Assembly: GCF_905171765.1 (NCBI RefSeq)
Contig: NC_053392.1
Coordinates: 338,303,010-338,367,009, forward strand
DNA from: Bufo bufo
Taxonomy: Eukaryota > Chordata > Amphibia > Anura > Bufonidae
Length of the DNA stretch: 64,000 nt
Direction: 5' to 3'
This document shows positions 27,973 through 38,542 of this stretch, one piece after another. Numbering within the stretch: position 1 is the first letter of the stretch; each line of letters starts with the position of its first letter. The notes beneath the pieces were generated by a model. That model was given only the letters and a program-made list of their open reading frames with translations, did no database searches and was not told where the DNA came from. A program made the position numbers and the translations under genes.

Positions 27973-29086
27973 CACTGAGCAAAAATATAAACTTTTGGTT
28001 TTGCTCCCATTTTGCATGAGCTGAACTCAAAGATATGAAACATTTTCTACATACACAGAAGATCCATTACTCTCAAATATTGTTCACAAATCTGTCTAAA
28101 TCTGTTAGTGAGCACTTCTCCTTTGCTGAGATAATCCATCCCACCTCACAGGTGTGGCATATCAAGGTGCTGATTAGACAGTGCTGATTGCACCTGTGTT
28201 CGTTGTCCATAACATATGCCTGCCTATACCATAACCCCACCGCCACCATGGGTCACTCGATCCACAACATTGACGTCAGTAAACCGCTCACCCACACTAC
28301 GCCACACATGCTGTCTGCCATCTGCTCTGAACAGTGAAAACCGGGACTCATCCATGAACAGAACGCCTCTCCAACGTGCCAGACGCCATCGAATGTGAGC
28401 ATTTGCCCACTCAAGTCGGTTACGACAAGGAACTGCAGTCAGGTCCAGACCCCGATGAGGACGACGAGCATGCAGATAAGCTTCCCTGAGACGGTTTCTG
28501 ATAGTTTGTGCAGAAATTCTTTGGTTATGCAAACCGATTGTTGCTGCAGCTGTCCGGGTGGCTGGTCTCAGACGATCATGGAGGTGAACATGCTGGATGT
28601 GGAGGTCCTGGGCTGGTGTGGTTACACGTGGTCTGCGGTTGTGAGGCCGGGAGGATGTACTGCCAAATTCTCTGAAACGCCTTTTGGTAGAGAAATGAAC
28701 ATTTTTTGCACGGGCAACAGTTCTAGTAGACATTCCTGAAGTCAGCATGCCAATTGCACGCTCGCTCAAACGTTGCGACATCTGTGGCATTGTGCTGTGT
28801 GATCAAACTGCACATTTCAGAGATGCCTTTTATTGTGGGCAGTGTAAGACACACCTGTGCAATATTCATGCTGTCTAATCAGCACCTTGATATGCCACAC
28901 CTGTGAGGTGGGATGGATTATCTCGGCAAAGGAGAAGTGCTCACTAACATAGATTTAGACAGATTTGTGAACAATATTTGAGAGTAATGGGTCTTTTGTA
29001 TGTAGAAAATGTTTCAGATCTTTGAGCTCAGCTCCTGCAAAATTGGAGCAAAACTGAGAGTGTTGCATTTATAGTTTTGCTCAGTA
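27973..29086 (-). mobile_element. Tc1-like transposon E, internally deleted
   Basis: An 1114-bp element in the DDO intron, flanked by TA-rich sequence, beginning CACTGAGCAAAAATATAAAC. The right end is its inverted partner but finishes CTCAGTA rather than CTCAGTG. Inverted repeats are about 210 bp and similar. The transposase is only an N-terminal half, so the copy is non-autonomous. Confidence 0.85.
28224..28790 (-). pseudogene. Tc1-like transposase, C-terminal half deleted (188 codons)
   Basis: Reads MPQMSQRLSERAIGMLTSGM, an HTH region, GRPR-like NRRPRVTTPAQ and the first catalytic motif LFMDESRFSLF, then breaks at THGGGGVMV. The second Asp and the Glu of the DDE triad are missing. The fragment is open, probably because the deletion is recent. 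It cannot be catalytic. Confidence 0.9.
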
Positions 29087-29521
29087 TATGAAGGGAGAAT
29101 CTTCAATATGGCTAAAATAAACATAGTCATCCAAGGTTCCACACCTTAAAACAAATTTTTTTAACAGGATATTCTGACCATATATAGTTGTTTTTTTCCT
29201 GTCTGATTCACGTTGAAACTTACAGAAGAAAACATGGCATACTCCACTGGATGCTGTAAAATGGAGATATCCTCGAATGGCTTCTAAGGGATATATTCTC
29301 CATAATGCAGTACTGGACACAGGCACCAGATGGAGATCCTATGACTTTGTATGGTTTTCAGTTTGAATGTATTGGAGTGCCACACTTTTCCATGTCCCAG
29401 ACTTCTGTATTGGAGCTGGGGGTGATTATTTATTTGCCACACAGAGATAAGGTTCTAATAGAAAGATTAGTACTTTGTTCTGTGTTTTGACCTGCACCTG
29501 CTTTTGGCTCACAATCACTGA
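29087..29521. other. DDO intron, unassigned
   Basis: No gene, RNA or repeat recognised. Confidence 0.5.
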
Positions 29522-29858
29522 TTAACTCGTTCAGTACCGAGACACTTTTCACCTTAAATCCCAGGCCGATTTTTGCCAAATCTGACATGTTACTTTATGT
29601 GGTAATAACTTTGGATCTCTTTAGCTTATCCGAGCCATTCTGAGACAGTTTTTTCATGACACATTGTACTTCATGATAGTGGTAAATTTGAGTCAATATA
29701 TTTCACCTTTATTTATAAAATAATCCAAAATTTACCAAAAATTGGGAAAAATTAACAATTTACTAAATTGGAATATTTCTACTTTTAAAACAGATAGTAA
29801 TTCCATATAAAATGGTTATCCCCATATGTCTGTTTTATGTTGGTATCATTTTGTAAAT

Positions 29859-30436
29859 TGAAAGTAGAAAAATAGTAGGGCACACCTTCATTCAGTTACA
29901 CGTGGAGAGTTTGTAAAACAATATATGTATTCAAAACTAAATTGTTGTATATAGTACTTATTTAAAATACATGCTAAATGGTACTTATAAAATTAATGCT
30001 TGTGAAAAATAAAAAAGCATAAAAATGGAATAGTTTTAGGACATATACTATCCAAATACCGTTGACTGTGATATCAGTCGGGTTAGTGAACCCACCGGAG
30101 GGACAATACCATTTATTTATACAGACTCAAAGCACCGACCAAATATAGGGAAATATTCGAACTATTCCGTATTATGTTTTTATGCTTTTTTATTTTTCAC
30201 AAGCATTAATTTTATAAGTACCATTTAGCATGTATTTTAAATAAGTACTATATGCAACAATTTAGTTTTGAATAAATATATTGTTTTACAAACTCTCCAC
30301 ATGTAACTGAATGAAGGTGTGCCCTACTATTTTTCTACTTTCAATTTTAATTATCTTCAGAAGATTGGGTGAATATTCTTTGTAGGTGCACCCATACCAT
30401 TCTTGATCGGTAGGTGAGCCCTCTCTAATACTTATT
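29859..30436. mobile_element. Foldback element with 15-bp target duplication
   Basis: The 15-mer TATCATTTTGTAAAT is found at 29844-29858 and 30437-30451. Inside, two arms of about 180 bp (29860-30038 and 30168-30347) are inverted copies of each other (GTAGGGCACACCTTCATTCA and partner), separated by a 130-bp centre. About 90 bp after the right arm lies outside the repeat. The long TSD and the large arms do not match a standard MITE. Family unknown. Confidence 0.75.
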
Positions 30437-30868
30437 TATCATTTTGTAAATGTAATTTTATTTTTTTAGGACGTAAGAAGGTTTAGAAATTTAAAAGCCA
30501 TTTTCCAAATTTTCTACAAAATATCCCAAACCATTTTTTTAAGCACCAATACAGTTGAAATGTGATTTTGAGGGGCTTACGTAATGGAAACCACCCATAA
30601 ATGACCCCATTTTAGAAACTACACCCCTCAAATGATTCAAAACTGATGTTACAAACTTTGTTAACCCTTGAGGTGTTCCACAAGAATTAAAGAAAAATGG
30701 AGGTAAAATTTCAAAATTTCACTTTTTTGGTAGATTTTTTATGTTAATCAATTTTTTCTTGCAACATAGCAAGGGTTAACAGCAAAATAAACCTCAATAT
30801 ACATTACTCTGATTCTGCAGTTTACAGAAATACCATATATGTGGTGGTAAACTGTCTTATGGGCACGT

Positions 30869-31904
30869 AGTGAGACAAAAAAAGGGGGACTGGTGGGTGG
30901 GGATACCCTCCAAATCTCGCCTCTTTTTTATATAAACCCTTGTGGGCGCCAATAGAGGATTAGTGTTGGGCTGCTAGAGTGTGTGATAGCTTGTTGTTAG
31001 CGTTATGTTATATTAATATGTAGAGGGATATCAATTGTGTAGGAAAAAATTGTACAGGAAAAAATTGTATATACATGTATGCAAAAAAAAAAATTTTTTT
31101 AAAACAAGCGAAATAAAACAAAATCTGCATACAAAGAGTGAGTGAAAAGTATACACATATAAAATCTGCTGAGAGAATAAAAGGATAAAAAATAGATTGT
31201 ACGTAAAAGTGGGATCACTGTATACAGCCTCTATTGCCTAAGAGGCCGTGTTCTGCAGCGTCGTACACAATAGATGTGGTACAGTAGGATAGAACAATGG
31301 ATAAAAGGTTTTTTTGTTTAAAAATACCGACATATATATTATAATATTGTGGTATCATAAGTAAGTTTACTCACTTCACGAGGGGGCGGTTTACCAGGAT
31401 AAGCATAATACACCTGTAAACCGAGTACCCCCCCAGCCTGGATCGCTTCTAGAGTTATAACGGATGAAGGCAGCCAAACAACACGGGTGCTTCTCTTCAA
31501 AGGTCTTTATTTGCATGTAAAAAATCCGGCTCAACGCGTTTCGGGACAGGCACGTCCCTTCATCAGGAGCAATAGTGTCTCTATGTATGGTCACAGGTAT
31601 TTATACCCTAATAATCCTATTAGGATCTTTGTTAAAATGGCCACTAATTGGCTAGAAGGCGCCAAAAAACGGAGAAAAACGCGCCAAAAATGCATTGGCA
31701 TTTTTTGCTGTCCAGTGATGTCAGCCAGAAGGGGGAGTGTCCGGCTGCGCTTTTTACATAACCGGAAGTTGTTTGCGTTCCAAGCTGGAACGCATTGTGG
31801 TCGCCTGGTAAAGCGGCACTGAGGATATATATGGGGCTATGTTTGGGGACCGCCCTAGTAGGAGGGAGGGTATTGAGGGGCAGAGGATATAAGTGGGCCG
31901 CCGT
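30869..31904 (-). mobile_element. Penelope-like terminal repeat / 5'-truncated element with hammerhead
   Basis: Flanked by a 9-bp direct repeat TGGGCACGT (30860-30868 and 31905-31913). The host sequence resumes cleanly afterward. The insert carries a hammerhead ribozyme on the minus strand at 31526-31572, a hallmark of Penelope-like element (PLE) terminal repeats. No RT remains. Segments 31030-31200 contain A-rich low-complexity sequence. Confidence 0.75.
31526..31572 (-). ncRNA. Type I hammerhead ribozyme (PLE terminal repeat), intact core
   Basis: Minus strand: stem I GCTC, core CTGATGA (31566-31560), stem II GGGAC/GTCCC with loop GTGCCT, core GAAAC (31542-31538), a very short stem III, cleavage triplet GUU (31535-31533), then GAGC pairing with GCTC. 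The short stem III is the form reported for Penelope elements. One A is bulged between CUGAUGA and stem II. Self-cleavage is predicted after 31533 on the minus strand. Confidence 0.8.
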
Positions 31905-33083
31905 TGGGCACGTGGCAGTGGTCAGAAGGAAAGGAACGCCTTATGAAGTTTGGAGGCAGATTTTGCTAGAATGTTTTCTAGGCACCATTTTGTACTTGAA
32001 GAGACCCTGATGTACCCCTACAGTGGAAAACCATTTTGGAAACTACACCCCTTAAAGAATATATTAAGGGGGTACTGAGCACTTTGACCCCCTAAGCGTT
32101 TTACAGAACTTGGAAACACTTGGCTGTGAAAATGAAAAGTTTCATTTCATCCAAGAAAATGTTGCTTTAACCCCAAATTTTCCATTTTCACAAGGGGTAA
32201 CAGGAGAAAAAGCACCCCATAATTTGTTAACCATTTTCTCTTGAATACGGCAACACCCCATATGTGGTGGTAAACTGCTGTAGGGGCACATGGCAGGACT
32301 CAGAAGGGAAGGAGTGCCATATGGCTTTTTCAGCGCAGATTTTGATTGATTGGTTTACGGGTGCTATTGGATTACATTTTTTAAGTGATTGTCTTAGGTG
32401 GGGGCTCATTTTTGCGGGATGAGGTGATGTTTCTATTGGTACCATTTTTGATCGCTTGGTATTACACTTTTTGATCACTTGGTATTACACTTTTTGTGAG
32501 GCAAGGTGAAAAAAATGGCTGTTTTGGCATAGTTTAAATTTTATATTTTTTTTACAGTATTCACCTGAGGGGGCATATAATGTGATATTTTTATAGAGCA
32601 GGTTGTTACGGACGTGGCAATACCTAATATGTCTATTATTTATATTTTTGTCAAGTTTTACACAGTGAAAGCCTTTTTGAACAGATTAAAATATTGTTTT
32701 TGTGTTGCCATTTTCTGAGAGCCATATTTATTTTTATTTTTTGGGCGATTGCCATAGGTATGGTATAATTTTTTGCAGGATGAGATGTCGGTTTGATTGG
32801 TACCATTTTGGGCTAAATACGCCTTTTTGATCATTTGGTATTACACTTTTTGTGAGGCAAGGTGACCAGAAAATGGCTGTTTTGGCACTTTAATTTTTTT
32901 TTTTACTGCGTTCATCTGATGGGGTAGATCATGTGATATTTTTATAGAGCTGGTCGATACCTAATATTTCAACTTTTCTCGTTTTCCCTTTTTTTTTACA
33001 ATTTTTTTAAATGTATTTTGGGAAAAAGATGCTTTTTTTTACTCGAAACTTTTTTTTTTTTTGTAAAACTTTCTTTTTTTACT

Positions 33084-34706
33084 TCCGATTCCGGCGCTAG
33101 GATGCAGGACGTGGAGTGAGTTAGCTCCGGACACCTGTCCTCCTAGATTCACCTGCGCTCCGGATATAACAGCTTTAAGGTGTACAGAAAGTACAGAAAG
33201 TACTCGTGAGTCCCTTATACAACAGTGGACCTCGGACCAAGGATTGGTATTTGTTTTTACGGAGCGGCAGACGGCAAATTAAGAGCGGCGCAACTCCGAA
33301 CATGAGCACCATGCTGAGCAAGATGGCGGACTCCCGCCCTGCGTCCCCGGCTAACGCTAAAGAGGATGAAGTGATCGAAGTGGCACAACTCATCAGCGAG
33401 AGTCAGGTGGCCAAATTGGACTACAAAACATTGGCCATAGAAGTGGCTAAATACCTGGCCCCAGACATCAAGGAGACTCTCTCCAATACCCTTTCGCAGT
33501 CTCTCCATGAATTACATGATGCGGTGGCGAGACATGACGCCAGCATAGAGGAGTTGGAGCACAGGGTGGCAAATATAGAGGAAGATTTGAGCAGGTCCAA
33601 CCGTGATTTTCAAAATCTGTACAAACAGAACATTATTCTAAGAGATCGCCTTGAAGACCTGGAAAATAGGTCCAGGCGGAATAACCTGCGCATTGTAGGC
33701 CTCCCAGAAAGCATTAAGCCGCCAGCACTTAAAGAAATCAGCGAAATTGAACTGCCGCAAGCTTCACTTAGAAGGGAGGCATAAGGTGGAAAGAGTTCAT
33801 CGTATTGGCTCTGCTGTAGATGCACAGAAGCAAAAAGGTCTGGAAATCCGGAATAACATGCCGAAACCCCGTCAAGTAATCATGAAATTTCTTGACTACT
33901 GTGACAAGGAGTCGATCTTGCGCTCCTTTAGGGCTCACAAAGGACCTCTAAAATTAAGGGGCCACACCGTTCTATATTTTGCTGACTACTCAGCTTTAGT
34001 AGCTAAGAAAAGGCGCGAATTTAGCCGTGTTTGTTCGGAACTCTACAAAAAACAAATAAAATTTCAGCTACTATACCCGGCGATCCTGAGTGTAACCAGC
34101 TCAGAAGGCGTGGTTAAAACTTACCATGACCCTGAATCAGCAGAAGAACTTCTCCGATCGGATGGCAGCCCCAGAAGCCCCAAATGGACAAATGGATCAT
34201 CGAACAACATCGAAAGTCCTGCAGAGGTACCTCCAGTAGCCCCGAGTGGAGACATTCGCCACCCGCCGGTAGAGCGAGAGGAGACTGAGAACTTGTCCCG
34301 GCGGACAAACGCAAGCCACGCTCTGGGAGAAGGGACTCCAGATCGAGATGAACTCTTCTCGTTAATAGGCTATTAATGGGACGTGCTGATTGCTGCCTGA
34401 TATCCTTTGTGTAGTATCAGTGATAGACCTTGGAAAGTGCCTTTGAGCAGACGTAGGGGGGGAAAAAAACGATGAGGTTCTATCTGCATATATGCACATA
34501 TGTTTTGTTTCACATGTTTTGTGGTTGCAACATATCATTTTAAAATTAGGGGGGGGGGTCTAGTTTTGCAGTCTAGAAAAAAGGAAGTCATGCAGAAATA
34601 TAAATGGGAAGACGCATTGCTATCGAAGAAGGAGAGGAGGAAGATGATTTACCTGCAGTATAACGTTGGGATGGGAGGGAAACTGTTTTTCATGTTAAGG
34701 GGGTGT
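33084..34706 (+). mobile_element. L1-like LINE: 5' UTR and ORF1, truncated
   Basis: From about 33084 the sequence switches from the piggyBac-like element to an L1 leader and ORF1 (33302-34376). It ends in the inter-ORF region where the TTAA of the piggyBac lies (34707). No ORF2 follows. Confidence 0.7.
33302..34376 (+). pseudogene. L1 ORF1-like RNA-binding protein, frameshifted
   Basis: The first part from MSTMLSKMADSRPAS has a coiled-coil region (ELEHRVANIEEDLSRSNRDF) and the start of the RRM (SRRNNLRIVGLPE). Near 33760 the frame changes, possibly with a small deletion, and the RRM and C-terminal domain continue in the second frame (VERVHRIG, PRQVIMKFLDYCDKESIL, LRGHTVLYFADYSA, KFQLLYPAILSV). 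It ends at 34376. This is the ORF1p of an L1-superfamily LINE, an RNA-binding chaperone. The break prevents translation as one chain. Confidence 0.85.
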
Positions 34707-34710
34707 TTAA

Positions 34711-34753
34711 CCACCTCCGGACCGCCTAACGCAGGATCGCGTTCCGGAGGTGG
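34711..34753 (+). repeat. Subterminal hairpin of the piggyBac-like element
   Basis: CCACCTCCGGA (34711) and TCCGGAGGTGG (34743-34753) are inverted copies, spaced by about 20 bp. A second hairpin CGCTGCGGTTGAT-type lies near 35100-35152. Confidence 0.7.
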
Positions 34754-35244
34754 CAGCGCTGCGCAGAGTCACGCATATACGCGTCATCTCGCGAGACGCG
34801 AGATTTCGCTCAAAGCCGGCCGGCGCATGCGCATCGCGGGCCGGCAAAAGTTAGAGGACAAGTTCGTCACCAGCCTGCCAGCAACGATCATTGTACTTTT
34901 ATAGTATCTGTAAGTGATCAAAACTGATCACAGTCAGATCTATAATTGTATTAGTGTCACCTTAGCTCGCCCTCCACCCAAACGCAGTGTTTGCCCGATC
35001 AGGCCTGATCGGTCGCCCACACGTGCGTTCACCCACGCCCGCCCCGCCGCAGTGACAAAAAATATTATATTTTTTGATCACTGCACAATCACTTTCCAAG
35101 CGCTGCGGTGATAAAAAAAATCAGTTTTGATATTTTTTATCAACCGCAGCGGCCTCCGGTACTTCGCTAGCCTCCCCTTTGTAAGACAGGCTTGCTTTTT
35201 TTCTTGGGTAGTCTCAGGGAATACCCCTAAATTTAGTAGTCCAA

Positions 35245-37197
35245 ATGGCAAACAGGGGGTATTCTTCTGAAGAGGCCTACAGGATTCTGACCCAGTCGGA
35301 TGAGGAATGGGAACCCTCATCTGACGAATCTAGCGGGTCAGAATATGAACCTGTAGAGAGCAGTGGCAGTCTGACCCAAAGTTCGGACGAGGAGGTTGAG
35401 GTCCCTGATAGCACCAGGCGTACCAGGCCCCGTGTCGCTAGACCACAGGTTGTGCAGGATCCGTTTCAAGGGCAGCAGAGTGGGGCTGGCGCTGTCGGAT
35501 CACGTGGTGAGGCATACACCAGCAGCGCAGCCCTCCCTGGACCTAGTACCAGCACTGCCGTACAACCTGGTGAAGTGGCGAGCACTAGAAGGGCAGTTGA
35601 AGCTGGTACGGTGGCACGTGCAATAGTTACCCCGTCGCAGCCACCGCAAAGACAGGCCCGTAGAGCCCCTAGAGTCCCTGAGGTGCTGGCAAACCCTGAT
35701 TGGCAGTCACCAACTTCAGCCGCACCTGTAGTTCCCCCTTTCACCGCCCAGTCTGGAGTTCGGGTTGAGACAGCTCAGATCGGTTCGGCCCTGGGATTTT
35801 TTGAGCTGTTCTTGACTGCGGAGCTCATGGACTTAGTCGTGGCAGAGACAAACCGGTATGCCACACAATTTATATCCGCCAACCCGGGAAGCTATTATGC
35901 CCAGCCTTTCCGGTGGAAACCAGTCCAAGTTTCCGAAATTAAAATTTTTCTGGGCCTTCTCCTCAACATGGGCCTGACAAAAAAGCATGAATTGCGGTCA
36001 TATTGGTCCACGAACCCGATTCATCACATGCCCATGTTCTCTGCTGCTATGTCCAGGGCACGTTTTGAGACCATCCTGCGTTTCCTGCACTTTAGCGACA
36101 ACAGCACCTCTCGTCCCAGAGACCACCCAGCTTTTGACCGGCTCCACAAAATTCGGCCCCTCATAGACCACTTCAACCAGAAATTTGCAGATTTGTATAC
36201 CCCCGAGCAAAACATCTGCGTAGACGAGTCCCTAATACATTTTACCGGGCGCCTTGGCTTCAAACAATACATCCCAAGCAAGCGTGCCCGGTATGGGGTC
36301 AAATTGTATAAGCCCTGTGAAATGGCCACAGGCTATACCCACAAATTTCAGATCTATGAGGGAAAAGATCAGACCCTGGAGCCGGTCGGTTGCCCTGACT
36401 ACCTGGGGAGCAGTGGGAAGATAGTCTGGGACTTGGTGTCACCCTTATTTGGCAAGGGGTACCATCTTTATCTGGACAATTTTTACACAAGTGTGGCCCT
36501 CTTCAGGCATTTGTTCCTAGAACAGATTGGCTGCTGTGGCACCGCGCGAACTAGTCGCGTGGGCTTCCCCCAACGGCTCGTTACCACCCGTCTTGCAAGG
36601 GGGGAGAGGGCTGCCTTGTGTAAGGAAGAACTGCTCGCTGTGAAATGGAGAGACAAGCGTGACGTTTACATGCTCTCCTCCATTCACGCAGACACGACCA
36701 TACAAATTGAAAGGGCAACCCGTGTCATTGAAAAGCCCCTCTCAGTCCACGACTATAATGCGCTCATGGGAGGGGTGGACTTCAATGACCAGATGTTGGC
36801 TCCCTATTTAGTTTCCCGACACACCAGACGCTGGTATAAGAAGGTGTCTGTATATTTGATTCAATTGGCGATGTACAATAGTTTTGTTCTCTACAGTAAG
36901 GCTGGGAGAACGGGATCCTTCCTCAAATTTCAGGAAGAGATCATCGCGAACCTCCTGTATCCAGGAGGTTCCGTGGCCCCATCCACCAGTGTAGTTAGTC
37001 GTCTACACGAGCGACATTTCCCCAGTGTCGTTCCTGGTACCTCAACCCAACCGTCACCCCGAAAAAGATGTTGTGTCTGTAGCAGGAGTGGAATAAGGCG
37101 TGACACCCGCTATTTCTGTCCTGACTGTCCTGACCACCCTGCCCTATGCTTTGGAGAGTGTTTCCAGAAGTACCACACACAGGTAAACTTAGCATAG
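35245..37197 (+). CDS. piggyBac-like transposase, intact (650 aa)
   Basis: Cut-and-paste transposase using TTAA targets. The N-terminus is long and acidic, Ser/Glu/Asp rich (residues 1-60, with GYSSEEAYRIL). The DDE_Tnp_1_7 core follows from about residue 185 (LGFFELFLTAELMD). Catalytic candidates: D327 (CVDESLIHFTGR), D411 (LYLDNFYTS) and D512 (MGGVDFNDQM). The C-terminal about 40 residues hold a cysteine-rich zinc finger (CCVCSRSGIRRDT.., CPDCPDHPALCF). No stop or frameshift. The start is the first Met after the leader hairpins. The length is near that of other active piggyBac transposases. A domesticated gene (PGBD-like) is possible but the TTAA, hairpins and lack of introns fit a transposon. 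Confidence 0.92.
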   Translation: MANRGYSSEEAYRILTQSDEEWEPSSDESSGSEYEPVESSGSLTQSSDEEVEVPDSTRRTRPRVARPQVVQDPFQGQQSGAGAVGSRGEAYTSSAALPGPSTSTAVQPGEVASTRRAVEAGTVARAIVTPSQPPQRQARRAPRVPEVLANPDWQSPTSAAPVVPPFTAQSGVRVETAQIGSALGFFELFLTAELMDLVVAETNRYATQFISANPGSYYAQPFRWKPVQVSEIKIFLGLLLNMGLTKKHELRSYWSTNPIHHMPMFSAAMSRARFETILRFLHFSDNSTSRPRDHPAFDRLHKIRPLIDHFNQKFADLYTPEQNICVDESLIHFTGRLGFKQYIPSKRARYGVKLYKPCEMATGYTHKFQIYEGKDQTLEPVGCPDYLGSSGKIVWDLVSPLFGKGYHLYLDNFYTSVALFRHLFLEQIGCCGTARTSRVGFPQRLVTTRLARGERAALCKEELLAVKWRDKRDVYMLSSIHADTTIQIERATRVIEKPLSVHDYNALMGGVDFNDQMLAPYLVSRHTRRWYKKVSVYLIQLAMYNSFVLYSKAGRTGSFLKFQEEIIANLLYPGGSVAPSTSVVSRLHERHFPSVVPGTSTQPSPRKRCCVCSRSGIRRDTRYFCPDCPDHPALCFGECFQKYHTQVNLA

Positions 37198-38395
37198 GGA
37201 TTGCATCTCACAGGACAGGCACACAGGGCTATTAGGGCCCTTTTACTCACAGCTGCTGCAAACCTCTCCTTTCACCTGGGATAAAGTGCATAAATTACTT
37301 TGCTACATCTTTGGGCGATTTGCGCTTTGCACATTGTCCCATGGGGAAGGAGAGGTTTGTCCTATAAAAGGTAAAAAAAAAAAAAAATCACAGGTAAGCA
37401 AAAAAGTTAACGTTCAGTTCAAAAAGTTAAAAAAAGTTTATATGTTCTGTTCAAAAGTTATTATAAAGTTAATAAATTTATTGCGTTGCAGCCTGGTTTT
37501 TTCTTTTTTGTTTTGTTTTTTTTACCTTCCAGGTGGACCAACCGATCGACTAGCTGCAGCACTGATGTGCATTCTGACAGAAGCATTGCGCTGCTGTCAG
37601 ATTACACACAAGTCGGTGTATGCGGCGCTGCAAGACGAGATTTCTCCTCTGCAGTAAAAGATTCGTTTGCCGAGGCATATGAGCTGAGGAGGTGGCGGTG
37701 TTCATATACTTTGGCAAACACTTTGTATATATAAAAAAAAAAAAATCCCGGCAATGATTTATTCATTCGCATCGATTGATGTGAATGGAGAAATCTGGTT
37801 TGCCAGGGCATACGAGCTAAGTGGGTATGGATGTTGGGCGGAGCTCCTATGTCCTGGCAGACGCCTTTCCCCTCCTTTTTTTTTTTTTGGCAGAGATTTT
37901 TTCATCCACATTGATCGATGCGAATGAAGAAATCTGTGCCGTTCATTTTTTCTTTCAGCCCAGAGGCTGAACGGAGAAAAAATCTCATTACCCGTATGCT
38001 CAATATAAGGAGAATAGCAGAAACTCCTAATGCTGGCCATACATGTAATGATTGCGGAGACCCTCAAATGCCAGGGCAGTACAAACACCCCACAAATAAC
38101 ACCATTTTGGAAAGAAGACACCCCAAGATATTATTATGTATGACATATGCTTGATTTGATGTACATTGGAAATATTTCTATTGTATCTTGATCTCGGGTG
38201 TATTTTGGGGGGGGAATTAAAAATTTTATAAAAATTTTATAAAAAAAAAACCAAACTTTCTTTTTATTACTTCTTTTTGAACTTTATTTTTTGTCCCACT
38301 CTGGGACTTACACTTTTGGGGGTCTGATCCCCTTTACAATGCATAAGAATACTTCTGTATTATAATGCATTGGCTGTAAGTGTATTATATTAGGT
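37198..38395 (+). other. piggyBac 3' region with serial hairpins
   Basis: After the transposase, several small inverted repeats occur: TTTGCCGAGGCATA..TATxCTTTGGCAAA (about 37668-37722), CATTCGCATC..GATGTGAATG (37764-37790), TCATCCACAT..ATGCGAATGA (37906-37930) and CCGTTCA..TGAACGG (37938-37975). Some resemble each other, with ATTCATTCGCATC-type sequence recurring. Function unknown; no coding region. Confidence 0.5.
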
Positions 38396-38542
38396 CAGGC
38401 ATGCTCAACCTGCGGCCCTCCAGCTGTTGTAAAACTACAACTCCCACAATGCCCTGCTGTAGACTGATAGCTGAAGGCTGTTCGGGCATGCTGGGAGTTG
38501 TAGTTTTGCAACAGCTGGAGGGCTGCAGGTTGAGCATGCCTG
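38396..38542. mobile_element. Small palindromic MITE
   Basis: CAGGCATGCTCAACCTGC.. and its inverted partner (..GCAGGTTGAGCATGCCTG) form arms of about 60 bp around a short loop; the AACTACAACTCCCA phrase and its partner are part of the arms. It is a common repeat of vertebrate genomes. It interrupts the hairpin GTAAGTGTATTA..TAATACACTTAC of the piggyBac-like sequence. Confidence 0.75.

Larger units (their letters stand above)
29522..33083 (+). mobile_element. piggyBac-related non-autonomous element, left part
   Basis: Starts TTAACTCGTTCAG at 29522. The sequence is a diverged relative of 49616-51979, sharing segments such as ACTTTATGTGGTAATAACTTT, AAACTACACCCCTCAA, CAAAACTGATxTTACAAAC, TGTGGTGGTAAACTG and GAxACGGACGTGGC. 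It is interrupted by two insertions (29859-30436 and 30869-31904), and an L1 begins at about 33084. The right end is not certain; TTAA at 38905-38908 is a candidate if the elements between were added later. Confidence 0.65.

Noticed and set aside
33175..34314. Antisense open frames overlapping L1 ORF1
   Set aside because: Shadows of ORF1 on the opposite strand.
34500..35111. Open frames between L1 ORF1 and the piggyBac gene
   Set aside because: They cross the L1/piggyBac junction and have no domain.
35466..37195. Antisense open frames in the piggyBac gene
   Set aside because: Shadows of the transposase; no independent support.
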